NCBI GenBank assembly: GCA_027325115.1
Contig: DAHWFG010000268.1
Coordinates: 1 to 15,099, forward strand
Length of the DNA: 15,099 nucleotides
Direction of reading: 5' to 3'
Origin: JAKBCQ01 sp021807585
GTDB lineage: Bacteria; Planctomycetota; Planctomycetia; Isosphaerales; Isosphaeraceae
Below are positions 7,429 through 14,826 of this stretch, one piece after another (position 1 is the stretch's first letter; every line of letters begins with the position of its first letter). The notes beneath the pieces are model-generated. The model was not told the origin of the DNA. It saw only the letters and a list, made by a program, of their open reading frames with translations, and did not search any database. Both the position numbers and the translations under genes were made by a program.

Positions 7429-9957
7429 TCAATCGATAAATTGAAATTCCTTGCTGTTGATGAGAGCCCAGAGAACGTCCTCGTAGGCCTCGCGCTTCTT
7501 GTCGGGGTGTTTGGCGATGCGGCGGGTCGCCGCGGCGAGTTCGACGACGCTCGGGGCGCGTCCGAACGCGGTCCAGAAGAGCTCGGCGATCTTCTCGGAA
7601 TCGGGTCGAGGATCGGCCGAGAGCTTTTCGGCGCGGCTTCCCGCGGCGCTCAATTTCGCCTGCACCTCGGCGGAGTTGAGGAGCGTGAGGCTCTGGCTCA
7701 AACTCGCGTCGGTCACGCGCTCGCACTCGCACGGGGTGTCGCGCTTCGGTCGCCCGAACGTATCCAGGAAAGCCGATTGCACGCTCTCGTCGGGAAGCTC
7801 GACCGACTTCGTCCCGACCGGCATCCCCGGAAAAACCGTGGGAACGTCGGTCAAAAACGAGATCGCGTCGAGCAGCACCTCGGCCGACATCCTCTTGGGA
7901 TAATGACGTGAAAAGCTTTGTTTATCTTTAGCGTTCGATGCGACTGGAACGCTCGATAGACCGTACGTTTCGCTCGCGCAGATCGTCCTGACGAGGCGTT
8001 TGAGATCGTAGCCGTTTTTGACGAAATCGGCGGCGAGAGCGTCGAGCAGCTCGGGATTCGAGGGGGGATTCGTCAGCCGCATATCGTCGAGGGGTTCGGT
8101 GATTCCTCGACCGAAGAAATGCGCCCAGTAGCGATTGACGACCGCCCTGGAAAAATACGGATTTTGGGAATCGGCGAGCCAATCGACGAGCTTTTGCCGC
8201 GGGTCGACTCCGGGAGGAACGACGACGACTTCGCCGCCGAGTCCTTTGGGGGGCATCGCCTGGCCGGTCCGAGGATGCGTCGCCGCTCCCGAACGCGTCG
8301 TGTAGATCGCCTCCTCGATCCGATTCCCCCCCTGCGCGACGCTCGTCGTTTTGCGGCCGATCCGCGCGAAGAACGACGCGAAGCCGTAATAATCGTCCTG
8401 CGCCCATTTTTCGAACGGGTGATGATGGCACTTGGCGCATTGGAGCCGCATACCCAGAAAGACCTGCGCCGCGTCGTCGACGAATGCGTCGGTCGTGCGG
8501 AGGCGGCGATACCACATCACGGGAGGCGTCGTCTCGGGCGTCCCGCTCGCCGCCAAAATCTCCCGCGCGAACCGATCGTAAGGGACGGTCGCGAGCAAGC
8601 TTAATCGAATCCAATCATAAAAACGAAACGTCCCGTTTTGAAATTGGGGGTTTCCCTCGCGTTTGTTCCGAAGGATATCGGCCCATTTGACCGCGAAATA
8701 CGCGGCGTACTCGGGACGTTCGAGCAGCCGATCGACGAGCTTGGCCCGCTTGTCGGCGTCGGAATCGGCCTCGAACGCCTTCGTTTCGGCCGCGGTGGGC
8801 AACCCGCCGATCACGTCGAGCGAAACGCGACGGATAAATTCGGCGTCGGAACAGCGTTCGGAGGGAGCGACTCCCAACGAACGCCATTGTTTATGTGAAA
8901 TTGTATCGATAAAATTCTTCTCTTGGAAACCGTCGGTTTCGGCGAGCGTTTCTCCAAAAGGAACTTTGGCGCCGAAGACGACGACTCGCCCCTGATACCG
9001 CGCCATGATCGCCGCCTGCCCCGACAGCTCGCGGCTTTCGACGAGGCCCGTTTCGCCCACCGACGCGACCTCGGGGTCGTTCGATTGATACTGAACCCAC
9101 CGCGTGACGTCCTCGGACGATCCGTCGGAATAGCGGGCGGTAACCATCAACTGTTGCTTCGTCCCGCGACGCAACACCCGCGATCGCGGGTAAACTTCGA
9201 CGCCCGAGAGCACCGGATCGGACGCTTGACCGACGGGTGAACCCGCCTCAATCCATCTTAATACGAGATTGTATTCATGTGAGCCGACTTCCATGCGTTT
9301 GCCGCCTCCGTGGGGAACTTTGGCGGTCGCCTTGAGGAGGAGCAGGCTTTTCTCGGGCGCCGCGGGAAATAACCTGCGGCCGCGACCTTCGAGGACGAGC
9401 GTTTCGTAATCGAGCGCGGGATCGAAGCCGAGGAGGCTGAGTCTGAACCCGTTCTGTCCGCTGAGCTTACCGTGACACCCTCCGGCGTCGCAGCCGAGCT
9501 TGGTGAAGACGGGGACGACGCGATTGGCGAAGTGGATTTGCTTCCTCACCGCGACGTCGCTGACGGCGACTGGAACGTGGATTCGCCGATCTCCCACCGC
9601 GACATGAACGACCGTTTGGCCGTCCGCCTTGGCGACGACCCCGCCGTTCGCGTCGACGATCGCGATCGCGGGATTTTCGGTCGAATACTTCGCCTCGGTC
9701 GTGAAATCTCTCGACCCGCCGTCGACGACGATCTGCTGCGTGGAGTCGGGTCCGCTCAGATGGATTTTGGCGGGAATCACCTGGAAATCGGCGCCGAGCT
9801 TGACGTTATCGACCGGGCTCGCCGCCGGCGCCGCGGCGAACGTCGACGACGAAATCGCCGGGTAAACGATCGATACAGATAATAATAAGTACAGATATCG
9901 ACTTCTCAAACCCAAGCGGGTTCGCATTGAGGTTGCGGCGGGCCTCTGATCGATCAT
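7429..9957 (-). CDS. DUF1549/DUF1553 protein with Ig-like domains and haem-type motifs
   Basis: This 842-residue exported protein has an N-terminal signal peptide (hydrophobic YLYLLLSVSIVYPAISSSTFA, near residues 21-41). In order it holds a BIG2-type Ig-like region (about 50-135), a region with CDAGGCHGK at 156-164 (C-x4-CH, characteristic of this family), a second BIG2-like region (about 254-335), DUF1549 (about 348-560), and DUF1553 (about 595-835). The pattern CAKCH at 507-511 is a canonical CxxCH c-type haem site followed by HHPFEKWAQDDYYGFASFF, the DUF1549 end signature. A covalent haem is thus possible, but unproven. The function is unknown; the family is expanded in planctomycetes and often paired with DUF1501, as here. 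I chose the ATG at 9957, preceded by GGGGGAG with 9 nt spacing. A TTG at 9975 and an ATG at 9927 are alternatives; the latter would also give a good signal peptide. Confidence 0.92.
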   Translation of the reverse strand: MIDQRPAATSMRTRLGLRSRYLYLLLSVSIVYPAISSSTFAAAPAASPVDNVKLGADFQVIPAKIHLSGPDSTQQIVVDGGSRDFTTEAKYSTENPAIAIVDANGGVVAKADGQTVVHVAVGDRRIHVPVAVSDVAVRKQIHFANRVVPVFTKLGCDAGGCHGKLSGQNGFRLSLLGFDPALDYETLVLEGRGRRLFPAAPEKSLLLLKATAKVPHGGGKRMEVGSHEYNLVLRWIEAGSPVGQASDPVLSGVEVYPRSRVLRRGTKQQLMVTARYSDGSSEDVTRWVQYQSNDPEVASVGETGLVESRELSGQAAIMARYQGRVVVFGAKVPFGETLAETDGFQEKNFIDTISHKQWRSLGVAPSERCSDAEFIRRVSLDVIGGLPTAAETKAFEADSDADKRAKLVDRLLERPEYAAYFAVKWADILRNKREGNPQFQNGTFRFYDWIRLSLLATVPYDRFAREILAASGTPETTPPVMWYRRLRTTDAFVDDAAQVFLGMRLQCAKCHHHPFEKWAQDDYYGFASFFARIGRKTTSVAQGGNRIEEAIYTTRSGAATHPRTGQAMPPKGLGGEVVVVPPGVDPRQKLVDWLADSQNPYFSRAVVNRYWAHFFGRGITEPLDDMRLTNPPSNPELLDALAADFVKNGYDLKRLVRTICASETYGLSSVPVASNAKDKQSFSRHYPKRMSAEVLLDAISFLTDVPTVFPGMPVGTKSVELPDESVQSAFLDTFGRPKRDTPCECERVTDASLSQSLTLLNSAEVQAKLSAAGSRAEKLSADPRPDSEKIAELFWTAFGRAPSVVELAAATRRIAKHPDKKREAYEDVLWALINSKEFQFID

Positions 9958-10242
9958 CACTTCGATCTCCCCCAAGCCGATTCGGTCGGCTCAAAATCGC
10001 AATCGATCCCCTCGATCGATTATCCCCAATCGTTGTAACGCTCTCCACATTAACCGGCGAATCACTCGGCTGCAAGCAAATTGTTTAATATTTTTTGCAC
10101 ATCGTTCCGGATGTGAACCCGGGCGCGGCGGAGGATGTCGTTTCCTTGAAAGCTCGACCGACGCTTGCAACCGGCGTGTAACAACGGAACGGTGATCGGA
10201 ACCTTCCGGAATCGCGAATTCGAGGTTTCTCAAACGAACCGC
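9958..10242. other. Divergent intergenic region upstream of the DUF1549/DUF1553 gene
   Basis: No gene is supported here. It carries the GGGGGAG ribosome site of the minus-strand gene at about 9967-9973 and an AT-rich patch at about 10078-10098 (TTTAATATTTTTT) that is a plausible promoter zone for that gene. I found no hexamer pair with good spacing in that direction. The rest is GATCG-rich sequence without clear structure. Confidence 0.5.
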
Positions 10243-10271
10243 TGGACGCGAGCGAGCGAGCTTTCTATGAT
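10243..10271 (+). promoter_or_regulatory. Promoter candidate for the split tRNA-Lys gene
   Basis: TGGACG (10243-10248, 4 of 6 matches to TTGACA) is followed by a 17-nt spacer and TATGAT (10266-10271, 5 of 6 matches to TATAAT). Transcription would start near 10278, about 29 nt before the tRNA 5' end. This is a normal distance for a tRNA precursor leader. It supports the view that this tRNA is expressed. Confidence 0.6.
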
Positions 10272-10306
10272 GGCCTTCGCAATCGACCCGAAAGGGGAAA
10301 TTGTGG

Positions 10307-10669
10307 GACCGGGTAGCTCAGTCGGTAGAGCAACGGACTTTGAAAAATAGGAGCCTCGCTCGGGAATAAAAGAGAACCGTGCGAGTGGATGTCGCAATTT
10401 GCTGGAACGCCCTTGAGAGCCCAGGCCACCACAACGTCGCCGGTGACGGCAAGCGTGACGGTTTGAAAAGGCCTGGGATTGGGTTATCAGCAGGCTCTAG
10501 GGTCCGGCGGATCGCCGGTCCCAGCCTCAGAGACTCGACGCGACACGCCTGAGACGGCGAAGAGAGAGTCCAGACCGTCAACCGATCGCCTTCAGAAAGC
10601 GGTCGGGTCGGCGAAAGCCGATGCGGTAGGTTAATCCGTTGGTCGAGGGTTCGAGCCCCTCCCCGGTCA
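10307..10669 (+). tRNA. tRNA-Lys(UUU) interrupted by a group I intron
   Basis: The exons are 10307-10340 (34 nt) and 10631-10669 (39 nt), joining to a 73-nt tRNA with every arm paired. The acceptor is GACCGGG with CCCGGTC, the D-stem GCTC with GAGC, the anticodon stem ACGGA with TCCGT, and the T-stem GAGGG with CCCTC around the loop TTCGAGC. Discriminator A73 is at 10669; CCA is not encoded. The spliced anticodon loop is CTTTTAA, giving anticodon UUU for lysine. A73 and G1-C72 also suit bacterial tRNA-Lys. Shifting both junctions one base left would give CTGTTAA (GUU, Asn), but that breaks the P1 G-U pair at the splice site, and tRNA-Asn normally has G73. The intron sits between positions 34 and 35. 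Standard gene finders may miss or truncate this gene. Confidence 0.93.
10341..10630 (+). ncRNA. Group I self-splicing intron (IC3-like) in tRNA-Lys
   Basis: This 290-nt ribozyme interrupts the anticodon loop. P1: exon CTT (10338-10340) pairs with GAG (10351-10353), with U-G at the splice site. P10: TAG (10348-10350) pairs with 3' exon TTA (10631-10633). P2: CTCGC (10355-10359) with GCGAG (10381-10385). P3: TGTCGC (10390-10395) with GCGACA (10540-10545). P4: TGCTGG (10400-10405) with TCAGCA (10487-10492). P5 extension: CCCAGGCC (10420-10427) with GGCCTGGG (10470-10477). P6: GGCT (10493-10496) with AGCC (10523-10526), capped by hairpin 10500-10522. P7: GACTC (10532-10536) with GAGTC (10566-10570). 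P8: CGCC (10546-10549) with GGCG (10556-10559). P9: 10582-10589 with 10599-10606, then a GAAA-capped stem at 10608-10621. It ends in the expected G (10630). CAGAGACTCGACG and AAGAGAGAGTCC are the conserved R and S segments. It encodes no endonuclease. Confidence 0.95.
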
Positions 10670-10932
10670 CTTGATCGGTTCGAAATAGAACACAATCGGA
10701 AACGTCACGCCTCCCATACGACGCCACCCAGATTAAAAAGATTCCTAAATCACGATCCGATCGTTGCGATCATGACGACGCGGCGATCGGGTTTTCGTTT
10801 TCGTCTCGGTCCGTTCTTTCAAATTGAAGCCGGCGGCTCATGGCGTGAGCTTCCAATTGGCGTGTATATTCATCGGGCGATCTCCCTTTCAAGGCGCCGG
10901 ACCCGATCGCGCCGGCTGGTGGAGCGACCGCG
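10670..10932 (+). other. Intergenic region between tRNA-Lys and the short-chain dehydrogenase
   Basis: No gene is supported. I see no stem followed by a T-run that would terminate tRNA transcription. A TATATT at 10865-10870 could be a -10 box for the dehydrogenase gene 62 nt further on, but no -35 element of reasonable quality lies at 16-18 nt. GGTGGAG at about 10918-10924 is a fair ribosome site for the ATG at 10933. Confidence 0.45.
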
Positions 10933-11742
10933 ATGGATTTGCAGATGTCTGGAAATGTCGCCGTCGTCGTGGGCGGAGCGAAGGGGCTGGGGCGTGCGAT
11001 CGCCGCGGCGTTTCTCGCCGAGGGGGTTCATGTCGTGATCGTCGATCGAGACTCAAACACCCTCGCGGTCGCGCGTGAGTTTGAGCTCCAAGGCGCCGAG
11101 CGATGTCTCGGTCTCATCGCCGACGTCACCGAGGAAACCGCGATCGGCGCCGTCGCGGACCGGGTGTGGCGTGATTTCGGCCGGTGTGATTACGTCGTCA
11201 ACGCCGCCGCGATCGGCTCGGGGAAGTTCGGCTTCCCGTTCTGGAAGGTCGATCCGTCGGATTGGGACCGCGTGCTCCGCGTCAACTTGATCGGAGCGGT
11301 CAACGTCGCGCACGCGTTCGCTCCCCAAATGGCCGAGGCTCAGGCGGGCGCGTTCCTCTTCCTCGCATCGGTGGCGGGCCAGATCGGCTCTCAGACCGAC
11401 CCTCCGTATAGCGCGTCGAAGGCGGGGTTGATCAACTTTGCTCAGTGCGCCGCCAAAGATCTGGCGCCGTTCGGCGTGCGCGTGAACACGCTTTGTCCCG
11501 GCATGGTACAGACGGCGCTCAATCGATCGGTGTATGAGGCTTGGGCGGCGCGCCGCCCCGAAGGCGAGCGATCCACCTACGACGAATGGGCCGGCGAGAA
11601 AGTCCGCGCGCTCGTCCCCCTGGGACGTTTCCAAACCCCCGAGGATATCGCCGCGATGGCCGTCTTTTTGGCTTCGCCCCGAGCGTGCAACGTGACCGGG
11701 CAAACGATCAACGTCGACGGCGGCTATGTGATGCACTGGTGA
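10933..11742 (+). CDS. Short-chain dehydrogenase/reductase (classical SDR)
   Basis: This 269-residue NAD(P)-dependent oxidoreductase spans the whole classical SDR domain. The nucleotide-binding glycine motif GGAKGLG is at 14-20; the first position is Gly rather than the usual Thr. Asp38 at the end of beta-2 (VIVDRD) favours NAD(H) over NADP(H). ADVT is at 63-66, the NAAAIG motif at 90-95, and the catalytic tetrad is Asn118, Ser146, Tyr159 and Lys163 (YSASK at 159-163). The C-terminus INVDGGYVMHW is typical. The substrate cannot be told: the family covers sugar, polyol, steroid and acyl substrates. The neighbouring arabinofuranosidase makes a sugar-related role possible, but this is only context. 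The ATG at 10933 is preceded by GGTGGAG with about 8 nt spacing and places the Rossmann fold at the usual distance from the N-terminus. Confidence 0.92.
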   Translation: MDLQMSGNVAVVVGGAKGLGRAIAAAFLAEGVHVVIVDRDSNTLAVAREFELQGAERCLGLIADVTEETAIGAVADRVWRDFGRCDYVVNAAAIGSGKFGFPFWKVDPSDWDRVLRVNLIGAVNVAHAFAPQMAEAQAGAFLFLASVAGQIGSQTDPPYSASKAGLINFAQCAAKDLAPFGVRVNTLCPGMVQTALNRSVYEAWAARRPEGERSTYDEWAGEKVRALVPLGRFQTPEDIAAMAVFLASPRACNVTGQTINVDGGYVMHW

Positions 11743-11811
11743 ACGCTTCAGTGTATTCTGATATCTTATCAATTTACAACTAAATAGGCGATATTGAAAT
11801 AAGGTGTGAAC

Positions 11812-14274
11812 ATGATATATTTCTTCACCATTTTGCTCGCCTCGAACGCTTTGGCCGCGGCGTCCGCCGAGACGGTCGTTCGCGTCGATGCGAATCGCGT
11901 GCTCAATCGCGTATCGCCGCTACTTTACGGAGCGTGCATTGAGGACGTGAATCACGAGATTTACGGCGGACTGTACAGTCAGATGATTTTCGGCGAGAGT
12001 TTTCAGGAACCGCCGCGGTCTCGACCGATCAAGGGATTCACCGCATACGGCGGCGGCTGGTCGGCGCATCAAGGCGATCTATCCGCCGACGCGGGGGACG
12101 GCCCCAAGCTCGTCGCCGAAATACCGGCGTTCTCCGAGGGGGAGATCGGAGTCGAGATCCGCTTCCCGGCGAATCAACCGGGGAACGCGGGACTGATCGT
12201 AAACGTGAACAAGCCTGGAGTCGGCGCCGACTCGTTCACGGGCTACGAAATCTCGCTCGAAACCTCGGGAAAACTCGTGATCGGTCGTCACCGTCGGAAC
12301 TGGGAGCCGATTCTCGAAAAACCTCTCGCCGTACCGACCGATCGCTGGATCGCGCTTGTCGTGCGAATCAAGAATCAATCGATTGAGGCGCTCGTCGACG
12401 CGAAAATCATCGCGACGCTCGAAGATCGCGAGCACCCGCTCGCCGCGGGCGGAATCGGCGTGAGGACGTGGCGACGCCCCGCGCGATTTCGTAACTTATG
12501 GGTCAAATCCTCTGATGAGAACATCCGCAAACTCCCCTTTGATTCGGCCTCGACCGACTCGATCGCCGAGGGGGTGAGCGGGATGTGGGGGGCGATCGAG
12601 CGGGGATCGGCTCGCGGCGAAGCGTCGCTCGAATCGAACGCTCCGTTCGTCGGCAAGAGAAGTCAGCGATTGACGTACCTCTCGGGAGAGGGAGAAATCG
12701 GGATCGAGAACGAGGGGCTCAACCGCCAGGGGATGTTTTTCCTCGCGGATAAGCCGTACGAGGGGCGCGTCCGGGTGCGCGCCGACCGTCCGACCGAGGT
12801 CTTCGTCGCGCTCGAAAGCCGCGACGGAAAACACGTTTATAGCGAATCGCGCTTTGAAACAACCAGCGCTGACTGGAAACGATATGATTTTGCGTTAACC
12901 TCCTCGACGGGGGGGGAAGGTCGTTTCGTCGTCAAGCTGAAGCGACCGGGTTCGATCGCGCTCGGTCACGCGGTTCTCGAGCCGGGAGAATGGGGCCGAT
13001 TCAAGGGGCTTCCGGTGCGTAAAGACGTCGCCCTGGCTCTTATCGATCAGCGAATCACGGTGCTGCGATACGGCGGATCAATGATCAATCATAACGAATA
13101 TCGATGGAAAAACATGATCGGTCCTCGCGACCGTCGTCCCCCGACCGGGGGAATGTGGTATCCTTATTCGAGCAACGGCTGGGGAATTTTTGATTTCCTC
13201 GCGTTTTGCGAAGCCGCGGGGTTCGAGGCGATACCCGCGGTGAACGTCAATGAATCTCCCGACGACATGGCCGATTTCATCGATTACGCGGTCGGCCCCG
13301 CCGACGGCCGCTTGGGCCGCGCTCGCGCCGCCGACGGCCGCACCGCGCCGTACAAACTGAAATATCTTGAAATCGGCAACGAAGAGGCGATCAACGACGA
13401 TTATTGGAAAAAGTTCGAGCCGATCGCCGAGGCGATCTGGGCCAAAGACCGCGATATCATCCTCGTCGTCGGCGATTTCGCCTACGGTCGCGTGATCGCC
13501 GACCCGTATCGCTTCGAAGGCGGAGCGGCGTCGAACTCCCTCGAAACGCATCGCAAGATCCTTGAACTCGCCAAGAAGCGCGACCGCGAGATTTGGTTTG
13601 ATATTCATATCAGCACAAATCATCCGCCGGAACCGAGCGGCCTTCTTCCCGAACGGAGCTACATCGATCAGCTTGGAAAAATCGCCCCCGGAGCGAATTA
13701 TAAGGTTGTTATCTTTGAATTCAATTCAGGCAATCACGCGATGAAACGTGCGCTTTCGAACGCGCTCGCGATCAACGAAGTCGAGCGGATCGGAGCGAGG
13801 CTGCCGATCGCGTGCGTTGCGAATTGCCTTCAGCCAGACGGTCAGAACGACAACGGCTGGGATCAGGGTTTGTTGTTTCTCAATCCTTCGCGCGTTTGGC
13901 TACAGCCCCCCGGTTACGTGACCAAGATGGCGAGCGGTCATTACCAACCGCTGTTGGTGGAAAGCGCGATCGCCGAGCCCGTCGAAGGTTTTTCGGTGAA
14001 CGCCAAAAAGAGCGACGACGGCAAAACGCTCGTGTTGCAGGTCGTGAACACGAACGGTAATCCCCGCCCCGCGCGGATTCAACTCGCCGGATTCACTCCG
14101 TCAAACGCCGATGCGAAAGTCGAGGTGATCGAGGGACCGCTCGAGGGGGTGAACACCGCGACCGCTCCCGAATCGATCAAACCCGTTTCGACGAATCGGC
14201 GGAACGCGATCGAACACGGCGAATTTTCGTTTACCTTTTCACCACGTTCGTTCACAATTATTCAGATTGATTAA
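11812..14274 (+). CDS. Secreted GH51-type alpha-L-arabinofuranosidase with inserted beta-sandwich regions
   Basis: This 820-residue exported glycoside hydrolase should remove terminal arabinofuranose from plant or algal polysaccharide. A signal peptide covers residues 1-19. The GH51 fold is split. Its first strand (LYGACIEDVNHEIYGGLYSQ, about 38-57) is separated from the barrel start (VLRYGGSMINHNEYRWKNMIGP, about 417-438) by about 360 residues. The insert holds a concanavalin/LamG-like region (about 95-232) and a CBM4/9-like region (about 260-390). Glu524 in EIGNEE is the predicted acid/base and Glu636 in VIFEFNSGNH the predicted nucleophile. A C-terminal beta domain ends the protein. The ATG at 11812 has AAGG 7 nt upstream; a GTG at 11806 is too close to that site. 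It lies 69 nt after the SDR gene and 60 nt before the cupin gene, all on one strand. The GH51 call is firm at family level; substrate specificity is inferred. Confidence 0.88.
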   Translation: MIYFFTILLASNALAAASAETVVRVDANRVLNRVSPLLYGACIEDVNHEIYGGLYSQMIFGESFQEPPRSRPIKGFTAYGGGWSAHQGDLSADAGDGPKLVAEIPAFSEGEIGVEIRFPANQPGNAGLIVNVNKPGVGADSFTGYEISLETSGKLVIGRHRRNWEPILEKPLAVPTDRWIALVVRIKNQSIEALVDAKIIATLEDREHPLAAGGIGVRTWRRPARFRNLWVKSSDENIRKLPFDSASTDSIAEGVSGMWGAIERGSARGEASLESNAPFVGKRSQRLTYLSGEGEIGIENEGLNRQGMFFLADKPYEGRVRVRADRPTEVFVALESRDGKHVYSESRFETTSADWKRYDFALTSSTGGEGRFVVKLKRPGSIALGHAVLEPGEWGRFKGLPVRKDVALALIDQRITVLRYGGSMINHNEYRWKNMIGPRDRRPPTGGMWYPYSSNGWGIFDFLAFCEAAGFEAIPAVNVNESPDDMADFIDYAVGPADGRLGRARAADGRTAPYKLKYLEIGNEEAINDDYWKKFEPIAEAIWAKDRDIILVVGDFAYGRVIADPYRFEGGAASNSLETHRKILELAKKRDREIWFDIHISTNHPPEPSGLLPERSYIDQLGKIAPGANYKVVIFEFNSGNHAMKRALSNALAINEVERIGARLPIACVANCLQPDGQNDNGWDQGLLFLNPSRVWLQPPGYVTKMASGHYQPLLVESAIAEPVEGFSVNAKKSDDGKTLVLQVVNTNGNPRPARIQLAGFTPSNADAKVEVIEGPLEGVNTATAPESIKPVSTNRRNAIEHGEFSFTFSPRSFTIIQID

Positions 14275-14334
14275 TATATTGGCTCACGGCGGCGAATGAT
14301 TCCTTCGGAAACGATCATTGAGGCGGAGCGATCG

Positions 14335-14703
14335 ATGCCAAGGTTGATTGCGGGAGCGACCCGGATCGCGCCCGCGGGGAACAAACCCAAACTCATCGAC
14401 GAATTCGTGGGCGTTGTCAATTCGGGAGACGCCTCGATCAGCATAGCGCACATGAGAAGCCCCGAGGGGTGGATCGAGCCGGCGCAAACCCCCGATTTCG
14501 ACGAATACACGATCGTCCTCCGCGGGCTCTTGAGGGTGATCGACCAAGACGGCGTGATCGACGTTCGCGCCGGCCAGGCGGTCGTCGTAAACCGCGGCGA
14601 ACGCGTACAATACGCCACTCCCGAACCCGAGGGCGCCGAATATCTCGCGGTCTGCGTCCCCGCGTTCACGCTCGAAACCGTCCGGCGCGATCAAGAATTA
14701 TAA
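14335..14703 (+). CDS. Small cupin-domain protein
   Basis: This 122-residue single-domain cupin carries FDEYTIVLRGLLRVI followed by DVRAGQAVVVNRGERVQY, the paired beta-barrel motifs of the fold. The first motif has Glu and Tyr but lacks the usual His-x-His metal ligands, so metal binding is uncertain. The function is unknown; proteins starting MPRLI with this layout are common uncharacterised bacterial cupins. An upstream in-frame ATG at 14296 would add 13 residues. I prefer 14335 because GGCGGAG lies 6 nt ahead and because family members begin close to MPRLIAGATRI. It follows the arabinofuranosidase gene by 60 nt and may share its transcript; a role in sugar binding or isomerisation is possible but not shown. 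Confidence 0.8.
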   Translation: MPRLIAGATRIAPAGNKPKLIDEFVGVVNSGDASISIAHMRSPEGWIEPAQTPDFDEYTIVLRGLLRVIDQDGVIDVRAGQAVVVNRGERVQYATPEPEGAEYLAVCVPAFTLETVRRDQEL

Positions 14704-14733
14704 GAATAACGTTACATCGATCGCGTCGATCGT

Positions 14734-14754
14734 CGACCGAGATCGACTCGGTCG
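14734..14754 (+). terminator. Candidate hairpin terminator after the cupin gene
   Basis: CGACCGAG (14734-14741) and CTCGGTCG (14747-14754) form a perfect 8-bp GC-rich stem with a 5-nt loop, 31 nt after the cupin stop. The only T-run (CTTTTAT) begins about 9 nt later, further than in a standard intrinsic terminator. The region is GATCG-rich, so chance palindromes are common. Confidence 0.35.
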
Positions 14755-14826
14755 CACGCATCGCTTTTATCCATAATTTTAAATTCGACACGTCCGCTTC
14801 ATACTCTTCATCATTCTGAAACATGG

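Noticed and set aside
10331..10350. Reading the 5' half as an unsplit tRNA-Gln(UUG) from the genomic loop CTTTGAA
   Set aside because: The following bases do not give the 3' anticodon stem TCCGT; that stem appears only after the intron.
10341..10630. Homing endonuclease or maturase gene within the intron
   Set aside because: The intron is 290 nt and almost fully accounted for by paired elements; no frame encodes LAGLIDADG, GIY-YIG or HNH motifs.
10331..10640. Reading the split gene as tRNA-Asn(GUU)
   Set aside because: The needed junction (10339/10630) lacks the U-G pair of P1, P10 fails, and A73 is unusual for tRNA-Asn.
10318..10695. Minus-strand open frame of 125 codons over the tRNA-Lys locus
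   Set aside because: It is the antisense of a well-formed tRNA and group I intron, and its sequence resembles spurious tRNA-antisense frames.
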